Source: Vreelandella subterranea
Lineage (GTDB): Bacteria > Pseudomonadota > Gammaproteobacteria > Pseudomonadales > Halomonadaceae
DNA: 64,000 bases
Reading direction: 5' to 3'
Assembly (NCBI RefSeq): GCF_900111305.1
Contig: NZ_FOGS01000001.1
Location: 186,001 to 250,000, forward strand
Positions 55,459-64,000 of the stretch are shown piece by piece (within the stretch, counting starts at the first letter, position 1; every line of letters starts with the position of its first letter). A model generated the notes under the pieces. It was not told where the DNA came from. It did not search any database and was given only the letters and a program-made list of their open reading frames with translations. A program made the translations under genes and the position numbers.

Positions 55459-56874
55459 TTATAGATCCGCTCGCATATGGCGATCGCTATAGTCACGCCC
55501 GTAGGTACGCAGCGCGTGCATATACAGGCCGATACCGAGCAATACCCAAACGGCAAAGATCGTCCATTCCGCAACGCCCAGCGCTGCCGGGCTACCCGGT
55601 AGATAGAGACACGCCATGCCGAAGGACAGAATGATCGCCAGCGTGCCGCACAGCTTGCCGTTGCTCACCTTGAAAGGACGAGGCATATCCGGCTCGCGCA
55701 CGCGCAAGACCATGAAAGACACCGCCACAAACAGGTACGCCAGCACGATCCCCAGACCTCCCGCGTTGACGATCCACACAAGCGCAGGGCGACCGAACAG
55801 CGGCGCCAGGCAGGAGAGAAAGCCCATCAGAAAGATAGCGTTGGTGGGCGTTTTGTAGCGCGGGTGCAGCTTGGCGAACGTGGCAGGCAACATGCCCGCA
55901 TTGGCAAGCGCATAAATGGCCCGCGAGCCACCAATGTAGAACGCGTTCCAGCTGGTAATGATACCCGCAATACCGGCTATCACCATCAGGTTACCGGCCC
56001 AGGACGCATTAAATAGACGTTCCATGGCATCGGGTACGCTGAGCGAACTGGCGGCGATCGCGTCGCTATCCAGGGCCAGGCTGGTGGCCAGAATAATCAG
56101 CGAGTACCACACCACGGCCAGAATCACCGACACCATCAGCACCTTGCCGATTGCCTTGTAAGGCAGGTTGATCTCTTCCGCGGCCTGGGGGATGACATCA
56201 AAGCCGACAAACAGAAACGGCACCATCACGATGACCGCGATAATACCCGCCATGACACTGCCTTCAGACTGCGAAAACAGCGGCATCATGTTGGCGGTGT
56301 TACCCTCAAACAGCGAGCCGGTGACGAACATCACCCCGACTAACAGAATGACGCCAGTGACGACTTTCTGCAGCAGTGCGGCGGTACTTACCCCGAAGTA
56401 GTTGATGATCATCATGGCAATCGAGCCGCCCACGCCAACCGCGACCCAGGTAGCTTTGACTTCCCACCCGGCGATGGTCCACAAATGCCCCACCGCATAA
56501 TTCGGTGCCAGGTGTTCTACCACTGTCGGCAAGGCCACCGCCTCGAACGCGACCACGCTCAAATAGCCCAGTATGATGGCCCAGGTACAGAAGAAAGACG
56601 GCCAATGGCCAAGCGCCCGGTAGCTGTAGACATGCTCGCCGCCAACTTTGGGCATGGCCGAGGCCAGCTCCGCATAGGTCAGGCCAACGAGTACAATCGC
56701 TAACCCGCCGATAATAAAAGCGAGAATGGCCCCTACACTGCCAGCCGACTGAATCGCGGTGCCGGTGAGGACAATCCAGCCCCAACCGATCATGGCACCA
56801 AATGCCAGGGCTAATACGTCACCGCGGGCCAACACCCGGACGAGCTTGGCTTGTTCTGAAGAAGACGTTGTCAT
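55459..56874 (-). CDS. APC-family amino acid permease (GABA-type candidate)
   Basis: 471 residues with about 12 spans and the APC start FGAMIGWGWIVLTG (residues about 25-38), then GLTYAELASAMPKVGGEHVYSYRALG. Takes up an amino acid or amine with protons. It precedes gabD by 57 bases on the same strand and diverges from a MocR-type gene, so a GABA-like substrate is plausible; not proven. Confidence 0.87.
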   Translation of the reverse strand: MTTSSSEQAKLVRVLARGDVLALAFGAMIGWGWIVLTGTAIQSAGSVGAILAFIIGGLAIVLVGLTYAELASAMPKVGGEHVYSYRALGHWPSFFCTWAIILGYLSVVAFEAVALPTVVEHLAPNYAVGHLWTIAGWEVKATWVAVGVGGSIAMMIINYFGVSTAALLQKVVTGVILLVGVMFVTGSLFEGNTANMMPLFSQSEGSVMAGIIAVIVMVPFLFVGFDVIPQAAEEINLPYKAIGKVLMVSVILAVVWYSLIILATSLALDSDAIAASSLSVPDAMERLFNASWAGNLMVIAGIAGIITSWNAFYIGGSRAIYALANAGMLPATFAKLHPRYKTPTNAIFLMGFLSCLAPLFGRPALVWIVNAGGLGIVLAYLFVAVSFMVLRVREPDMPRPFKVSNGKLCGTLAIILSFGMACLYLPGSPAALGVAEWTIFAVWVLLGIGLYMHALRTYGRDYSDRHMRADL

Positions 56875-56990
56875 AACACAGAGTCCTGCAATTTATTGGA
56901 GGTTGTCATCAGCGCTCTGAGGCGCGGTTTCTGAAGCCTGTCAAAAACAGTATAAGCGCACGCTAGCAGGCGGCAGACACAACGCGAGTG

Positions 56991-57018
56991 GACCACTTCG
57001 GTTTTCGACTAGACCACT
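56991..57018. promoter_or_regulatory. Direct repeats GACCACT spaced two helical turns, putative MocR operator
   Basis: GACCACT occurs at 56991-56997 and again at 57012-57018, 21 bases apart start to start, in the region between the permease gene and the divergent MocR gene. GabR-type MocR regulators bind direct repeats, so this is a fitting candidate site. Confidence 0.5.
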
Positions 57019-57112
57019 ATTACAATGCACTGAATAGGTGCAAACTATATCGGCGACTTTCGTCGCACAGCCCGGTAATAGCCGCCTTAACGCACAACAG
57101 GAGACCTTCAAG

Positions 57113-58531
57113 ATGGACCATAAGGAGGCTTTGCACCACTTTGCCCATCTGTATGCCCACCAGCCCCAGCAGCTAAGCAAGCAGGTACGCATTGAATTGG
57201 CGCTGCGTCAGGCGATTACCCGACAATGGCCCACCGGGCTTCGGTTACCCTCTCACCGTGCCCTGGCAAGCACCGTGGGCGTGGCCCGCCAAACCCTGGC
57301 CCAGGCCATCAAGACACTGCTCGATGAACAACTGCTGAAAACGGCCCATGGTCAGGGCACCTGGACCAACAAGCCCTTGGCCGCGGCGACCCAAGTGCCA
57401 ACCCGCCTTCAGCTTTCCGAGCGTGCCCAGCGCGTATTGAGCGGCCCCGGCGCCAGCATGATTCAAAACGGGTCCTTCGTCCCCGGCATTCCCGACATTG
57501 CCCAGTTCCCGATGCGCAAGTGGCGTCAGCTTTATGCAAGCGTGACGGTGCCGCAGAACGCCCTTCTGCTGTCTTACTCCACCGGCGGCTATGGCCCGCT
57601 TAAGCGAGCGATTCGCGATTTTCTGGCACGCTGGCGCAAGGTTCACTGCGATACCGAACAGATCATTATCACTGACGGTACCCATAATGGCATTGAGCTA
57701 TGCGCCATGGCGCTTGCAGACGTGGGGGATAGTGTTGCCATTGAATCACCCTGCTACTGGGGAGCGCGCAATGTGTTCAGCGCCGCAGGGCTTACGATTG
57801 AAATGCTGCCGTGGCGGCCTGACGAGGGCCACCGGCTACCCAGTGCGTTGAATGCGAGCCCCCTGGTCTATCTGACCGGCTCTCATCATTACCCACTCAG
57901 CGTACCCACTAACGCCGAGCATAAGCGCCGCCTCTGCGATGCCTTATCGCCCACCTACGTAATCGAGGACGACTACGAGTTTAACCGCGACGACCACGCC
58001 AACCTGCTCTTCGACCCGCGTTCCGAGCGCCACTTGCTGGTTGGTTCGTTTTCCAAGATGATGTTCCCTGGGCTGCGCCTGGGCTATCTGGTGGTCCCCC
58101 GGCACCTGGCCGAACCGATGAACCGCCTGCGCAGTGAGCTGTTCCGCGAAGGCCGCATGCTGGATCAAGCCGTGCTGGCGCAGTTCATGTTTGACGGCGA
58201 TCTGGATGCCTGGTGCCACCGCATTCAGCGCGACTACCTAGGCCGCCAGCAGGTGCTGCATGATCAGTTGCGCACCCTGCCGAAGGTGCGCAGTGTCTCG
58301 ATGCCAAGCAGCGCCATCAGTCTTTGCATCGAGTTTGAGCCGGGCATCAACGATGTACAGATCGCCCAGACATTATTAAAAGAACATTTGGTAGTGCGCC
58401 CGCTGAGCCCGGTATGCGCCAAGCACGATCCGAGGGTTGGCCTGGTGATGGGTGTGGGGATGCTCTCGGGAGAAACATTAGTGCGTGAAGCCCAACGCCT
58501 GCGTCGCTGTCTAGAGGCTTTGTTGCGCTAA
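57113..58531 (+). CDS. MocR/GabR-type regulator (GntR-aminotransferase fusion)
   Basis: About 472 residues from the ATG at 57113, which has AGGAGA eight bases before it. An N-terminal GntR winged helix (about 22-90: LRLPSHRALASTVGVARQTLAQAI) is joined to a class I aminotransferase-like PLP domain (about 130-470: SYSTGGYGPLKRAIRDFL, VIEDDYEFNRDDHANLL, and the PLP Lys in VGSFSKMMFPGLRLGYLV). Members sense GABA or other amino compounds through PLP. It diverges from the permease-gabD pair, which it probably controls. Confidence 0.92.
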   Translation: MDHKEALHHFAHLYAHQPQQLSKQVRIELALRQAITRQWPTGLRLPSHRALASTVGVARQTLAQAIKTLLDEQLLKTAHGQGTWTNKPLAAATQVPTRLQLSERAQRVLSGPGASMIQNGSFVPGIPDIAQFPMRKWRQLYASVTVPQNALLLSYSTGGYGPLKRAIRDFLARWRKVHCDTEQIIITDGTHNGIELCAMALADVGDSVAIESPCYWGARNVFSAAGLTIEMLPWRPDEGHRLPSALNASPLVYLTGSHHYPLSVPTNAEHKRRLCDALSPTYVIEDDYEFNRDDHANLLFDPRSERHLLVGSFSKMMFPGLRLGYLVVPRHLAEPMNRLRSELFREGRMLDQAVLAQFMFDGDLDAWCHRIQRDYLGRQQVLHDQLRTLPKVRSVSMPSSAISLCIEFEPGINDVQIAQTLLKEHLVVRPLSPVCAKHDPRVGLVMGVGMLSGETLVREAQRLRRCLEALLR

Positions 58532-58626
58532 TGGCTGAACCACGCCCCCGATGATTTACCCACAGACTTTCCAACACTTATCCACAGCGCATTATCGACA
58601 ATCATTTATTCACAAGGACGCCTTTC

Positions 58627-59310
58627 ATGCTTCGCCCTGTTGTTGATGGCTTTCGCCAAAATACGTCGGCGCTACCGACGTTCCGCCTCTGGGTAGCCCT
58701 CGCCTTGGTGCTGGTGCTCTCGGGCTGCGCCACCTTCGCGCCCAACCCGCCCCAGGATCAAAGCAATATCTGCGAAATTTTCCGCGAGCAGCCGACCTGG
58801 TACGACTACGCCCAGGAATCCCAGGAGCGCTGGGGAACGCCCATTGCCACGCAGATGTCGTTCATCCAGCAGGAATCGTCGTTTCGCAGCCATGTTCGTC
58901 CGGACCGCAAATACTACCTGGGCTTTATCCCCGGCCCGCGACCATCTTCCGCCAAAGGTTACGCCCAGGCGCAAGACCCGGTGTGGGGCGAATACGAGGA
59001 TCAGGCTGGCAGCCTGTTTTCCCGCCGCACGCACATGAAACACGCCACCGACTTTATTGGCTGGTACAACCAGCGCACCCGGGCACAAACCGGTATTTCA
59101 CTGAGCAACCCCGAACATCTTTATCTGGCCTATCACGAAGGTGCGGGTGGCTACCAACGCGGCAGCTACCGGGGTAAACCCGCCGTACAGCGAGCGGCCA
59201 GGCAGGTGGCCACCCGGGCCAGCCGCTACCAGTCGCAACTCAACAGCTGCGAGGCGGAATTCCAGTGCCGCAAATTTTATCAGGTGTGGCCCTTCTGCCG
59301 TACAGGTTAG
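58627..59310 (+). CDS. Lytic transglycosylase (SLT) domain lipoprotein
   Basis: 227 residues. After a short N-terminal tail a hydrophobic segment ends in the lipobox LSGC with Cys34, so the protein is a lipoprotein. The SLT-like lysozyme domain has the catalytic Glu in FIQQESSFRS and a conserved YLAYHEGAGGYQRGSY. Cysteines in the last part (CEAEFQCRKF, FCRTG) could form disulfides. Likely cleaves peptidoglycan at the envelope. No operon partner. Confidence 0.88.
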   Translation: MLRPVVDGFRQNTSALPTFRLWVALALVLVLSGCATFAPNPPQDQSNICEIFREQPTWYDYAQESQERWGTPIATQMSFIQQESSFRSHVRPDRKYYLGFIPGPRPSSAKGYAQAQDPVWGEYEDQAGSLFSRRTHMKHATDFIGWYNQRTRAQTGISLSNPEHLYLAYHEGAGGYQRGSYRGKPAVQRAARQVATRASRYQSQLNSCEAEFQCRKFYQVWPFCRTG

Positions 59311-59367
59311 CGGGTGCATTCTGGCGGTTGGCTCCTATACTGACCCTACCTAATGTTGGAGGCCGCC

Positions 59368-60561
59368 ATGGATTATCATCACTACCGCGAAGCCCTGGCC
59401 GAGACACTCGCCCAGAGTGAACTGCCCTTTCCGCACGGCGAATATCAGGCGCGCCTGGACAAGGTGCGCCGCGCGATGGCGAGCCGCGGGGTCGATGCGC
59501 TGCTGCTGACCGATCCCGCCGATATCAATTACCTGACCGGCTACCATACCTTCGAGGTCTCGGTGCATGCGTGCCTGGTGTGCACGCCGGAGCGCCTGGT
59601 GCTTCAAGTCGCCTCGATTGAAACCGGCGCAGCGGTTGTCACCGCACGCGTGGACGAGATCATTGGCTATCGCTGGGAAAACGCGGATGAAATTCTCACC
59701 CCGCTTGCCGACCTGCTTGCCAACTGCCAGCGCATCGGTATCGATGGCTGTAGTAGCGGGCTGCGCGTCGGCGTCATGCACGCCCTCGCCGACGCGGTGG
59801 GCAAGGAACGCTTCTGCGAGGCGGGCGACCTGCTGGATGCGGTCCGGATTGTGAAAAGCACCGCCGAGCTCGACATGCTGCAGGAGAGTGCCCGCATCAC
59901 CGCCGCCGGTTTAGAGGCTGCCATGCAGGTCATTCGCCCCGGCATGACCGACAACGATATCGCCGCCGTTGGCGCCAAAGCGCTGCTGGAAAACGGCAGC
60001 GAGTTTATGAGCCTGCAGCCGATTGTGACCAGTGGGCATCGTATCGGCGTGATTCACGTCAATCACAAACGGCGCATTATTCAGCCTGATGAGCCTGTCT
60101 TTCTGGAGTTCGGCGCCGCCTATCAGCGCTATACCGCACCCATGATGCGCACGGCGGTCACCGGCACACCCAGTGCCGCGCTTTCCGCCACCCGTGACCT
60201 GTGCCGCTCGATGTTTGAGGCGCTATGCGCCGCCATGCGCCCTGGCAACACCTTTGACGATGCCGCCCGGGCCGCCGATGCCCTGCTGGCACCCCAGCGC
60301 GACCAGCTGTTTTTCTCCGGCGTGTTTGGTTATGCCGTGGGCGCGCAGTTTCCACCCAGCTGGGTGGAGGGCACCGGCTATATCGCCCAGGGGCAAAGGC
60401 GTCAGTTTGAGGCCAACATGGTCTTTCACCTGCCGCTTTGCCTGCGAGTGCCAGGGCAATGGGGCGTCGGGCTCAGCGATACGGTGGTCGTCACCGAGCA
60501 GGGCGCCAAGCCACTGACCACTAACGACTGGCAGCTTTACCAGGCGGCTAATTCAGCCTGA
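59368..60561 (+). CDS. M24-fold (creatinase/aminopeptidase P-like) hydrolase lacking metal ligands
   Basis: About 397 residues from the ATG at 59368, with GGAG six bases upstream. An N-terminal creatinase domain (about 20-150: ALLLTDPADINYLTGYHTFE) is followed by the pita-bread domain (165-395). Usual M24 ligands are altered: FLEFGAAYQRYTAPMMRT lacks the second Asp, the GHG motif reads GYAVG, the Glu motif reads MVFHLPL, and the last Glu-Asp reads SDTVVV. Metal-independent family members such as creatinase hydrolyse C-N bonds of small amides. The substrate here is unknown. Confidence 0.82.
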   Translation: MDYHHYREALAETLAQSELPFPHGEYQARLDKVRRAMASRGVDALLLTDPADINYLTGYHTFEVSVHACLVCTPERLVLQVASIETGAAVVTARVDEIIGYRWENADEILTPLADLLANCQRIGIDGCSSGLRVGVMHALADAVGKERFCEAGDLLDAVRIVKSTAELDMLQESARITAAGLEAAMQVIRPGMTDNDIAAVGAKALLENGSEFMSLQPIVTSGHRIGVIHVNHKRRIIQPDEPVFLEFGAAYQRYTAPMMRTAVTGTPSAALSATRDLCRSMFEALCAAMRPGNTFDDAARAADALLAPQRDQLFFSGVFGYAVGAQFPPSWVEGTGYIAQGQRRQFEANMVFHLPLCLRVPGQWGVGLSDTVVVTEQGAKPLTTNDWQLYQAANSA

Positions 60562-60677
60562 AAGCGGCCCCTTATAGCCGCTGCATTGACAGGCTGATTG
60601 ACTAGCGCTATCGTCACCACAGATGAGAAATACTATTTTTCGCATTTAACCATTGGCGACAGTGTTAGGTCATTACC

Positions 60678-61049
60678 ATGAACAGCGAGCAGCGGCAGCT
60701 TCGCCACACCATCATGTTCTTGCGCACCTCGTTTGAAGCCGTCCAGCACTCCATTGCCGGACGCCTGGACGACCCGCTCCCCTGCTGGCTGGATACCGGC
60801 ATGCTCTCGATGCTATCCCGCGAGCTCACCCACTGCTGCCAACAGGCAAAACCGTTGTTTGCCCCCGCCGTCACCGAACAGCTATACATCGCTTCACAGC
60901 AGTGCGAGCTGTTGCTCAGACAGTGCCCCGGGGTGCTCAGCAGCGCCGTCTGCCACCGCCAGCTCGCCGCCATCATGCTGCCGCTATCCTCAGCGCTACA
61001 GCAGATTGATGCGCCCGCCAAACGCCGCTGGCCCTGGCAGCGGGAATGA
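60678..61049 (+). CDS. Hypothetical protein
   Basis: 123 residues, not recognised. Helical in character, with five Cys (CW, HCCQQ, QQCELLLRQCPG, VCHR) and an alpha-helical repeat-like pattern; no signal peptide or span. It has its own terminator (61074) and stands alone between the M24 gene and the alkene reductase. Codon usage looks like the neighbours, so it is probably real. Confidence 0.65.
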   Translation: MNSEQRQLRHTIMFLRTSFEAVQHSIAGRLDDPLPCWLDTGMLSMLSRELTHCCQQAKPLFAPAVTEQLYIASQQCELLLRQCPGVLSSAVCHRQLAAIMLPLSSALQQIDAPAKRRWPWQRE

Positions 61050-61073
61050 CAAAAGCCCCACTATCAGCTCTAT

Positions 61074-61108
61074 AGCCCCGCTTTGATTTTCAAAGTGGGG
61101 CTATTTTT
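61074..61108 (+). terminator. Terminator after the 123-aa gene
   Basis: Thirteen-position stem with one G-T pair (61074-61086 with 61090-61102), TTT loop, followed by a T-run. Confidence 0.88.
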
Positions 61109-61233
61109 ATTTTGAGGAAATAAGATAGTACGCACGGATCCCAAAGATTCAGCACAACTGTTGGCATTAACTAGTAAACTGGTCTATTCTGTCGGCCACT
61201 GCTCAACATCAGAGTTCAAAAGGAGTTTGTTTA

Positions 61234-62352
61234 ATGGCTTACGAAACGCTACTCGCTGCCACGCAGCTTGGCAGCCTGTCGATCCCTAACCGGGTGATCA
61301 TGGCGCCGCTGACCCGGGCACGCACACCTGACAGCGTGCCGGGCAAGATGCAGGAAGCCTATTACGGTCAGCGCGCCGGTGCTGGCTTGATTATCAGCGA
61401 AGCGACCAATATCTCGCCTACCGCACGCGGCTATGTGTATACCCCCGGCATCTGGACCGACGAGCAGGAAGCTGGCTGGAAAGGCGTGGTCGATGCGGTG
61501 CACGCCAAAGGCGGCCGCATGGCGTTGCAACTATGGCACGTTGGGCGCGTTTCCCATGAAATGGTTCAGCCCAATGGTCAGCAACCGGTCGCGCCCAGCG
61601 CGCTGAAAGGCGAAGGTGCCCAGTGTTTCGTTGAGTTTGAAGACGGCACCGCCGGTCAGCACCCCACCAGCACGCCCCGCGCGCTGGAAACTGACGAGCT
61701 CCCGGGTATCGTCGAAGACTATCGCCAGGCGGCTGAGCGCGCCAAGCGGGCAGGCTTTGACATGGTCGAGGTCCACGCGGCCAACGCCTACCTGTTGAAC
61801 CAGTTCCTGGCCACCGGCACCAATAAGCGTACCGACCAGTATGGCGGCTCGCTGGAAAACCGGGCGCGCTTCCCGCTGGAAGTGGTCGACGCCGTCATCG
61901 ACGTTTACGGGGCCGACCGGGTCGGCATTCGCATGACGCCCTTTATCGAGCTGTTTGGCCTGACCGACGATGAGCCGGAAGCCATGGCGTTCTACATGGC
62001 CGATCAGCTCTCCAAGCGCGGCCTGGCTTACCTGCACCTGAACGAGCCCAACTGGGCCGGGGGCGACATCCAGTTCCCTGCTGGCTTCCGCGAGCAGATG
62101 CGCGAGCGCTTCAGCGGTCGTCTGATTTACTGCGGTAACTATGATGCCGCGCATGCCGAAGCGCGCATCAGCGAAAACACCACCGATGCCGTGGCCTTTG
62201 GCCGTCCTTACATTGCCAATCCGGATCTGCCCGAACGCTTCCGTGTGAACGCCACTCTCACCGAGCCCAACCACGAGACCTTCTACGGCGGTGACGAGAA
62301 AGGCTATACCGACTACCCGTTCATGAATAATGGTTACGACCGCATGGACTAA
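61234..62352 (+). CDS. Alkene reductase, old yellow enzyme family (NemA-like)
   Basis: 372 residues of the FMN TIM barrel. Landmarks: NRVIMAPLTRARTP near residue 19, LQLWHVGRVSH near 98, GFDMVEVHAANAYLLNQFLATGTNKRTDQYGG with the His-x-x-Asn substrate pair, and FGRPYIANPDLPERF near 330. Reduces activated double bonds, N-ethylmaleimide or nitro esters with NADPH. It has its own leader and terminator, and no partner gene. Confidence 0.94.
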   Translation: MAYETLLAATQLGSLSIPNRVIMAPLTRARTPDSVPGKMQEAYYGQRAGAGLIISEATNISPTARGYVYTPGIWTDEQEAGWKGVVDAVHAKGGRMALQLWHVGRVSHEMVQPNGQQPVAPSALKGEGAQCFVEFEDGTAGQHPTSTPRALETDELPGIVEDYRQAAERAKRAGFDMVEVHAANAYLLNQFLATGTNKRTDQYGGSLENRARFPLEVVDAVIDVYGADRVGIRMTPFIELFGLTDDEPEAMAFYMADQLSKRGLAYLHLNEPNWAGGDIQFPAGFREQMRERFSGRLIYCGNYDAAHAEARISENTTDAVAFGRPYIANPDLPERFRVNATLTEPNHETFYGGDEKGYTDYPFMNNGYDRMD

Positions 62353-62387
62353 GTAGCGGCCTTAAAAAAAGCCGCTTAATAATGAAA

Positions 62388-62413
62388 AGCATCACTTCGG
62401 TGGTGCTTTTTTT
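62388..62413 (+). terminator. Terminator after the alkene reductase
   Basis: Stem 62388-62395 with 62400-62407, TTCG tetraloop, then seven T. A second small stem with an A-rich loop (62355-62376) lies just before it. Confidence 0.9.
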
Positions 62414-62476
62414 GTGTCTAGCGACGGCAAAACGCTGCTAGGCTGTTGATTCTTAAGTTTGAGATACAGGTGATGA

Positions 62477-62938
62477 ATGCTCACTTCGCTATTCGCTTTA
62501 CTGATATCGCTAGCCCTGGTGGGCATTGCCGCGAGCACCGGGGCACGGTTCAGGCCCGATAGCTGGTACCGCGAGCTCAACAAACCCGCCTGGACACCGC
62601 CAGATATCGCGTTTCCCATTGCCTGGGGCATTCTTTACCTTTTGATGGCGATTGCCGCGTGGCGCATCTACATGGCAGAGGACTCGGCCTGGCGCACCGC
62701 TGGCTTGACCGTTTATGCCCTCCAACTGGTGGCAAATGCCGCCTGGTCGTGGCTGTTTTTTGGCCGCAAGCAAATAACCGCCGCACTAGGCGATATCGCA
62801 CTACTACTGGTGCTGATCATGCTTGCCATCATTGTTTTTGCTAAAGTAAGCGCATTAGCGGCATGGTTAATGGTGCCCTACGCACTCTGGGTAGCCCTGG
62901 CACTTGCCCTCAATGCGACTATCTGGCGCCGCAATTAA
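62477..62938 (+). CDS. TspO/MBR-family membrane protein
   Basis: 153 residues with five predicted spans. TspO landmarks: WYRELNKPAWTPPDIAFPIAWGILYLLMAIAAWR and the NAAWSWLFFGRKQ segment. TspO proteins bind porphyrins and tryptophan-derived ligands at membranes. The next gene begins 33 bases later, so the two may be co-transcribed. Confidence 0.93.
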   Translation: MLTSLFALLISLALVGIAASTGARFRPDSWYRELNKPAWTPPDIAFPIAWGILYLLMAIAAWRIYMAEDSAWRTAGLTVYALQLVANAAWSWLFFGRKQITAALGDIALLLVLIMLAIIVFAKVSALAAWLMVPYALWVALALALNATIWRRN

Positions 62939-62971
62939 CCCGTGATTGGCGCGCAAAAAAGGATAAAAACC

Positions 62972-63568
62972 ATGGAGACAACACCGTTAGTCACCTTATT
63001 GGCAATCGGCTCTTTCGTATTAGCGCTAGTCGCCTTGGCCCTGTTTATTTACGTCATGCGGCAGCGTCGTCAACCGCCGATAGACACTGCCGCTTCCACG
63101 GAGGAACGCCCCTCCCATGAAGCCACTTCACCGCCACCGCCCGAGGAAACATCTTCCTCATCGGCAAAGCACTCCGGCAAAGTGGCCCAACACTCGCTGT
63201 TCGTGATTTTTTCGAAACCCGATGAGCATACCGATCAGCGCCTTGCCGAGTGGCTGCGCGAGAAGGAGGCGACGTTCGACCCGATCAAGAAGGTCTTTCA
63301 CATCGCTGGCGAGCAACCCACGAACCCCATCACTATCGCCAATGCATTTCCGCCCGGGGAAATGCCCGACCTGCTACGCAATGAAACCCACGAGCCGATC
63401 AAGGGCATCAGCCTGTTGGTGAAACCACCGCTGCGCAAGCGCCGCAATCAACAGATGCATGTCTATGTGGCACTGGCCAAAGAAATGCAGACGCTGTTTA
63501 CCGGCGATATGCTGGATGGCGACCGTGAACCTGCCACCGACGCCACCTTCGAACGCATTATTGGCTAG
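62972..63568 (+). CDS. Single-span membrane protein with ZipA-C-like domain
   Basis: 198 residues from the ATG at 62972, with AAGGA eight bases before it. One N-terminal span (about 5-30), a short basic segment (MRQRRQ), a Pro/Ser/Glu-rich linker (about 38-70), and a globular C-terminal domain (about 72-198). That domain follows the ZipA C-terminal pattern: LFVIFSKP, FDPIKKVFHI, ANAFPPGEMPDLL, LLVKPP and LDGDREPAT. ZipA anchors FtsZ at the division site; this protein is much shorter than true ZipA and may be a paralogue. Weak homology, assignment tentative. Confidence 0.6.
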   Translation: METTPLVTLLAIGSFVLALVALALFIYVMRQRRQPPIDTAASTEERPSHEATSPPPPEETSSSSAKHSGKVAQHSLFVIFSKPDEHTDQRLAEWLREKEATFDPIKKVFHIAGEQPTNPITIANAFPPGEMPDLLRNETHEPIKGISLLVKPPLRKRRNQQMHVYVALAKEMQTLFTGDMLDGDREPATDATFERIIG

Positions 63569-63583
63569 CGCCTGCCGAGCGGA

Positions 63584-64000
63584 TCAGGCAACGCCCTGGC
63601 TGCGCAAATAATCGTCATAGCTGCCGCTGAAGTCGACGATGCCCTCCGGCTGCATATCGATAATGCGCGTGGCCAGCGACGACACGAACTCGCGGTCATG
63701 GCTGACGAACAGCAGGGTTCCCGGGTAGTTTTCCAGGGCCAGGTTCAGCGCCTCTATGGACTCCATGTCCAGGTGGTTGGTCGGCTCGTCCATCAGCAGC
63801 ACATTGGGCTGAGTGAGGATTAACTTACCGAACAGCATGCGCCCTTGCTCGCCGCCGGAAATCACCTTGACCGATTTATCGATGTCGTCGCTGGAAAACA
63901 GCATCCGCCCGAGCGCGCCGCGCACCACCTGCTCACCGCCCTGTGTCCACTGGCCCATCCATTCAAACAGGGTGGCATCCACGGCAAAATCGTCGGTATG
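63584..64000 (-). CDS. ybiT: ABC-F family ATPase, YbiT type, C-terminal part (5' end outside window)
   Basis: The frame is open to base 64000, so only about the last 138 residues are present. They hold the second ABC domain: [17 protein letters not shown] (signature), [25 protein letters not shown] (Walker B and [12 protein letters not shown]), and [16 protein letters not shown]. The end [12 protein letters not shown] closely follows E. coli YbiT. ABC-F proteins act on the ribosome. It converges with the ZipA-like gene. Confidence 0.92.
   Translation of the reverse strand, partial: HTDDFAVDATLFEWMGQWTQGGEQVVRGALGRMLFSSDDIDKSVKVISGGEQGRMLFGKLILTQPNVLLMDEPTNHLDMESIEALNLALENYPGTLLFVSHDREFVSSLATRIIDMQPEGIVDFSGSYDDYLRSQGVA

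Noticed and set aside
1-64000. CRISPR arrays, tRNA or rRNA genes, prophage or intact insertion sequences
   Set aside because: None noticed on reading: no regularly spaced repeats, no cloverleaf-like sequences, no complete transposase or phage structural genes.

Overview
The window looks like the chromosome of a halophilic gammaproteobacterium of the Halomonadaceae (Halomonas type). The basis is gene content and order: a full glycine-betaine catabolic island resembling the Pseudomonas dgc/gbc/sox arrangement, a complete hut operon, GC-rich coding sequence and strongly gene-like protein sequences. No rRNA, tRNA, CRISPR array or intact insertion sequence was seen. Both ends cut genes: a flavin monooxygenase at the left and an ABC-F ATPase (YbiT type) at the right.

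Layout. Positions 1-4.1 kb hold a nucleobase/beta-alanine block: the tail of an HpxO-like urate hydroxylase, a RutR-like TetR regulator, methylmalonate/malonate-semialdehyde dehydrogenase and an omega-amino-acid aminotransferase. Positions 4.2-15.2 kb hold a histidine-utilisation region: hutI-hutG-hutU-hutH and a YuiF-type transporter on the minus strand, a divergent YjiH-type membrane protein, and hutC. Attached to it is a 3-kb cassette carrying the YuiF gene, a broken LysR gene and a HalD/BesD-family 2-oxoglutarate oxygenase. This cassette is bracketed by two copies of the hutH 3' end. Four copies of a TGTATATACA-type palindrome mark a probable HutC regulon, and one of them lies upstream of the oxygenase.

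Positions 15.2-51.6 kb are a one-carbon and betaine island. It contains sdaA, purU, soxG-soxA-soxD-soxB and glyA, then a GlxA/AraC regulator, gbcB and the divergent gbcA. These are followed by a PotABCD-like ABC transporter, an NAD-type formate dehydrogenase (fdsA, fdsB) and formaldehyde dehydrogenase. After these come a frameshifted Na+/solute symporter, a DMT exporter, etfB-etfA-dgcB-dgcA, a DUF5943-type protein, an M19-like protein and gbdR. Together they can strip the three methyl groups of betaine (GbcAB, DgcAB with ETF, Sox), pass C1 units to THF or formaldehyde, oxidise formaldehyde to formate and CO2, and turn glycine into serine (GlyA) and pyruvate (SdaA).

Positions 51.6-64 kb are a mixed region: a small ABM-domain monooxygenase, a photolyase, a GABA-type cluster (succinate-semialdehyde dehydrogenase, APC permease, divergent MocR regulator), a lytic-transglycosylase lipoprotein, an M24-fold protein that has lost its metal ligands, an orphan protein, an old-yellow-enzyme alkene reductase, TspO, a ZipA-like membrane protein and YbiT.

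The most promising unexplained items are the HutC-box-linked 2OG oxygenase cassette with its hutH-tail direct repeats, the metal-less M19 protein in the dgc operon, the metal-less M24 protein, and several structured intergenic repeats.
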